Assembly (NCBI GenBank): GCA_020846255.1
Contig: JADLEH010000406.1
Coordinates: 1 to 32,591 of the forward strand
Reading direction: 5' to 3'
From: Propionibacteriaceae bacterium
GTDB lineage: Bacteria > Actinomycetota > Actinomycetes > Propionibacteriales > Propionibacteriaceae
Length of the DNA: 32,591 bases
The notes under the pieces are model-generated. The model was not told where the DNA came from. It worked only from the letters and a program-made list of their open reading frames with translations, and did not search any database. Below, piece by piece: positions 30,434 through 32,591 of the stretch. The first letter of the stretch is position 1; every line of letters starts with the position of its first letter. The translations under genes were made by a program, and so were the position numbers.

Positions 30434-30448
30434 TAGCATGTTCTACAT
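30434..30448 (+). promoter_or_regulatory. PadR promoter and candidate operator
   Basis: TAGCAT (30434-30439) is a -10 element ending 7 nt before ATG 30447. The dyad ATGT-TCT-ACAT (30438-30448) covers the predicted transcription start. PadR proteins favour ATGT/ACAT arms, although usually with a wider spacer, so autorepression is plausible. Confidence 0.5.
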
Positions 30449-30989
30449 GGAGAATATTTCGGCCATGGACGTTGCCCTGCTCGGGCTCCTCGCGGAACGC
30501 CCGATGCACCCGTGGGAGATCACCAAGCAGGTCGAGTACCGGGAGATGCGAACCTGGACCGACCTGGCCCGCTCGACCGTCTACAAGCAGCTCGCCTCGC
30601 TCGAGGCCCGCGGTCTGGTCCGGACCGAGGACGAGGTGGCCTCCAGCCGGGTCCGGCGGGTGCACCAGCTCACGCCGGCGGGCCGGGCAGCCCTGGCCGG
30701 GGGCGTGACCCGGCTCCTTGGCGAGCCGCAGTACCCGCATTGGGGGATCGACATCGCCACCTACAATCTCGACGCGATCCCGCCGGCCGAAGCCGTTGCC
30801 GCCCTCGACAAGTACGCCCGGACACTGCGCGAGTGCTCCGCCGGTTGGTCGAAACTCGAGGCGTTCCTGCGGGACGAGGAGAAGTGTCCGCCCCACCGCT
30901 GGGCCCTCGCCCGCCGGGCGCGAGCGATGATCGACGGCGAACTCCGCTGGATCGCCGAGTTCCGGGCCGAGCTGGAGGCAGCCAGGTGA
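30447..30989 (+). CDS. PadR-family transcriptional regulator
   Basis: This 180-aa protein has a winged helix at the N-terminus (ISAMDVALLGLLAERPMHPWEITKQVE, then ARSTVYKQLASLEARGLV and the basic wing SSRVRRVHQLTPAGRAAL). A helical C-terminal dimerisation domain with LRECSAGWSKLEAFLRDEE follows. PadR repressors respond to phenolics or drugs. ATG 30447 is preferred over ATG 30438, because the latter lies inside the -10 element. The stop overlaps the GTG of the UvrA/DrrC-like ATPase (GTGA), so that ATPase is its probable target. Confidence 0.9.
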   Translation: MENISAMDVALLGLLAERPMHPWEITKQVEYREMRTWTDLARSTVYKQLASLEARGLVRTEDEVASSRVRRVHQLTPAGRAALAGGVTRLLGEPQYPHWGIDIATYNLDAIPPAEAVAALDKYARTLRECSAGWSKLEAFLRDEEKCPPHRWALARRARAMIDGELRWIAEFRAELEAAR

Positions 30990-32591
30990 GCGCCGTCATC
31001 GAGGTCCGCGGTGCCCGGACCCACAACCTGCGCGCAATCGATGTCGACATCCCGCATGACCGCCTGGTGGTGTTCACCGGGGTCTCCGGCTCGGGCAAGT
31101 CCTCCTTGGTCTTCGACACCGTCCACACCGAGGCTCAGCGCCAGTTGATCGAGACCTTCAGCAGCTTCGCCCGGCAGCGCCTGCCGAAGCTCACCCGGCC
31201 GGACCTGGACGAGATCCGCCACCTGACCACCTCCATCCAGATCGACCAGAAGCCGATGGGACGCAACCTGCGCTCCACCCTCGGCACCGCAACCGAGCTG
31301 CACACCTATCTCAGGCTGCTCTTCGTGCGGTGCGGTGATCGCAAGGACCTGCCGAGCTTCCACCTCGGCTTCAACAATCCCCACGGCGCCTGTCCCGGCT
31401 GCGCGGGGCTGGGGCGGGTGGTGCGGGCCGACCTGGACCAGCTGCTGGACCGCTCGTTGTCGCTGCGCGACGGAGCGATCCGGCACCCCGACTGGAAGGT
31501 CGGTGGCTGGAACTGGCGCGAGGTACTGGTGCTCGGCCTGTTCGACGTCGACCGGCCCCTAGCCGAGTGGGACGCCGAAGCGCTCCACCTGCTGCTGCAC
31601 GCCGAGGGAGTCGAGGTCGAACGCCCGCACGGCGCTGCGGCCTACACCAAGACCTGGCGTGGAGTTGTCAGACGGCTGGAGACGGCCGGAGCCGAACAGG
31701 ACGACACCGAGACCGGCTCGCCGGCCCGCGTCCGGGCCCGAGCCAAGTACCTGGTGCCGGCGGTGTGCCCGGACTGCGACGGGCTCCGCCTCAAGCCTGC
31801 GGCCCTCGCGGTGCGCGTTGCCGACCTCTCCTTCGGTGAAGCACTGACGATGGAACTCTCCGACCTGCGGGAGTGGCTCTGCACCCTCCCGGCGAGGCTC
31901 GGTCCGGCCGACCGGGCTGTGGCGACGCCGCTGGTGGCCAAGCTGGGCCGCATGCTGGAGCACCTGATCCGCGTCGGGGTGGGCTACCTCCACGTCAACC
32001 GCCCGGTGGCGACCCTCTCCGGCGGCGAGGCACGCCGAGTCAAGACCGCCCGCCAGCTCGACTGCGATCTGACGAAGCTGACCTACGTGCTCGATGAGCC
32101 GACCGCCGGCCTGCACCCCAACGACGTGGACAACCTGGTCGAGATCCTGTTCGAGCTGCGTGACCAGGGCAACTCCGTGCTGGTCGTCGAACACGACCCG
32201 CAGGTGGTCCTCGCCGCCGACCACGTGATCGAGATCGGGCCCGGCCCGGGACGCAAGGGCGGGGACCTGGTGTTCTCGGGGTCAGCCGCGGCGTACCTGG
32301 CGGCGGGGTCCGCCAACGCGGAGGCCCTGGTCCCCGGACGTGTGCTGGCCAATCCTGCGCCACGTCCCTGGACGAAGGCCTGGGAGATTCGTGGAGCTGC
32401 TGCCAACAACCTGCGCAACGTGGATGTGTCGATCCCACAGGGAGTCCTCGTGGCTGTCACGGGAGTAGCCGGCTCCGGGAAGAGCACCCTGGTTCGGGAG
32501 GTGCTGCTCCCGGCCTGTCCCGATGCCGTGGTCATCGACCAGGGCCCGATCGGCCGCTCCAGCCGCTCCACTCCACTGTCCTACGTTGGCG
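30986..32591 (+). CDS. UvrA/DrrC-like ABC ATPase, 3' end beyond window
   Basis: The first 535 codons of a UvrA-related ATPase are present; the frame stays open to the window edge. It opens with RGARTHNLRAIDVDIP, a first Walker A GVSGSGKSS and FSSFARQRLPKL. Zinc-module cysteines occur as CPGCAGLGRV and CPDCDGLRL. The signature is LSGGEARRVKTARQL, with Walker B YVLDEPTAGLHP. A second ATPase module begins with RGAAANNLRNVDVSIP and GVAGSGKST. The spacing between modules is much shorter than in true UvrA (about 940 aa), as in DrrC-type daunorubicin-resistance proteins that bind DNA and are thought to displace intercalated drug. PadR coupling supports a drug-responsive role. Confidence 0.9.
   Translation, partial: MSAVIEVRGARTHNLRAIDVDIPHDRLVVFTGVSGSGKSSLVFDTVHTEAQRQLIETFSSFARQRLPKLTRPDLDEIRHLTTSIQIDQKPMGRNLRSTLGTATELHTYLRLLFVRCGDRKDLPSFHLGFNNPHGACPGCAGLGRVVRADLDQLLDRSLSLRDGAIRHPDWKVGGWNWREVLVLGLFDVDRPLAEWDAEALHLLLHAEGVEVERPHGAAAYTKTWRGVVRRLETAGAEQDDTETGSPARVRARAKYLVPAVCPDCDGLRLKPAALAVRVADLSFGEALTMELSDLREWLCTLPARLGPADRAVATPLVAKLGRMLEHLIRVGVGYLHVNRPVATLSGGEARRVKTARQLDCDLTKLTYVLDEPTAGLHPNDVDNLVEILFELRDQGNSVLVVEHDPQVVLAADHVIEIGPGPGRKGGDLVFSGSAAAYLAAGSANAEALVPGRVLANPAPRPWTKAWEIRGAAANNLRNVDVSIPQGVLVAVTGVAGSGKSTLVREVLLPACPDAVVIDQGPIGRSSRSTPLSYVG

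Overview
The window is about 32.6 kb of very GC-rich DNA with dense genes, strong G/C preference at third codon positions, many GTG starts and many 1-4 bp gene overlaps (ATGA, GTGA). With PadR/UvrA-like, ArsR-SRPBCC-VOC, NarL-type two-component and septum-formation lipoprotein genes, this points to a free-living actinomycete, perhaps of the Propionibacteriales. The rank below phylum is a guess. I see no rRNA, tRNA, insertion sequence, prophage or CRISPR array.

Layout. 1-2041: tail of a HAD phosphatase, then a MarR-MFS exporter operon. 2078-3763: a FadD-type acyl-CoA ligase on the minus strand. 3838-3905: two REP-like palindromes. 3993-5416: tag (3-methyladenine glycosylase) coupled to an RhtA-like EamA exporter. 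5426-6747: a small unknown gene and an MscS channel (minus). 6900-8674: a luciferase-like flavin monooxygenase coupled to an FMN reductase. 8777-10145: an autoregulated ArsR-SRPBCC-VOC operon with a legible promoter and two operators. 10200-12988: a twin-domain septum-formation lipoprotein, divergent from a NarL-type sensor kinase and response regulator. 13065-17491: a GH38 alpha-mannosidase coupled to a six-hairpin glycosidase. 17546-19354 (minus): a ketopantoate reductase-like enzyme and an RHH-GNAT pair.

19419-24541 (minus) is the most unusual block. It is a tight four-gene operon encoding a cytoplasmic subtilisin-like protease with five perfect GSGGYWGGI repeats, an ECF-type sigma factor, a 154-aa protein with a carboxypeptidase-regulatory-like beta-sandwich, and a TPR-CHAT (caspase-like) protease with an intact His/Cys dyad. 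Two proteases plus a sigma factor suggest a proteolysis-gated signalling or cell-suicide system. It recalls the TPR-CHAT/Csx30/RpoE part of type III-E CRISPR loci, but no CRISPR component is present here.

24859-28506 (minus) holds an ABC-F ATPase, a winged-helix DNA-binding protein and a TetR regulator that is divergent from a GH13 amylase (28576-29772). The window ends with a gamma-carbonic-anhydrase-like protein and a PadR regulator coupled to a UvrA/DrrC-like ATPase cut by the window edge.

A recurring theme is leaderless expression. Seven genes have a TANNNT -10 element ending 6-8 nt before the start codon.
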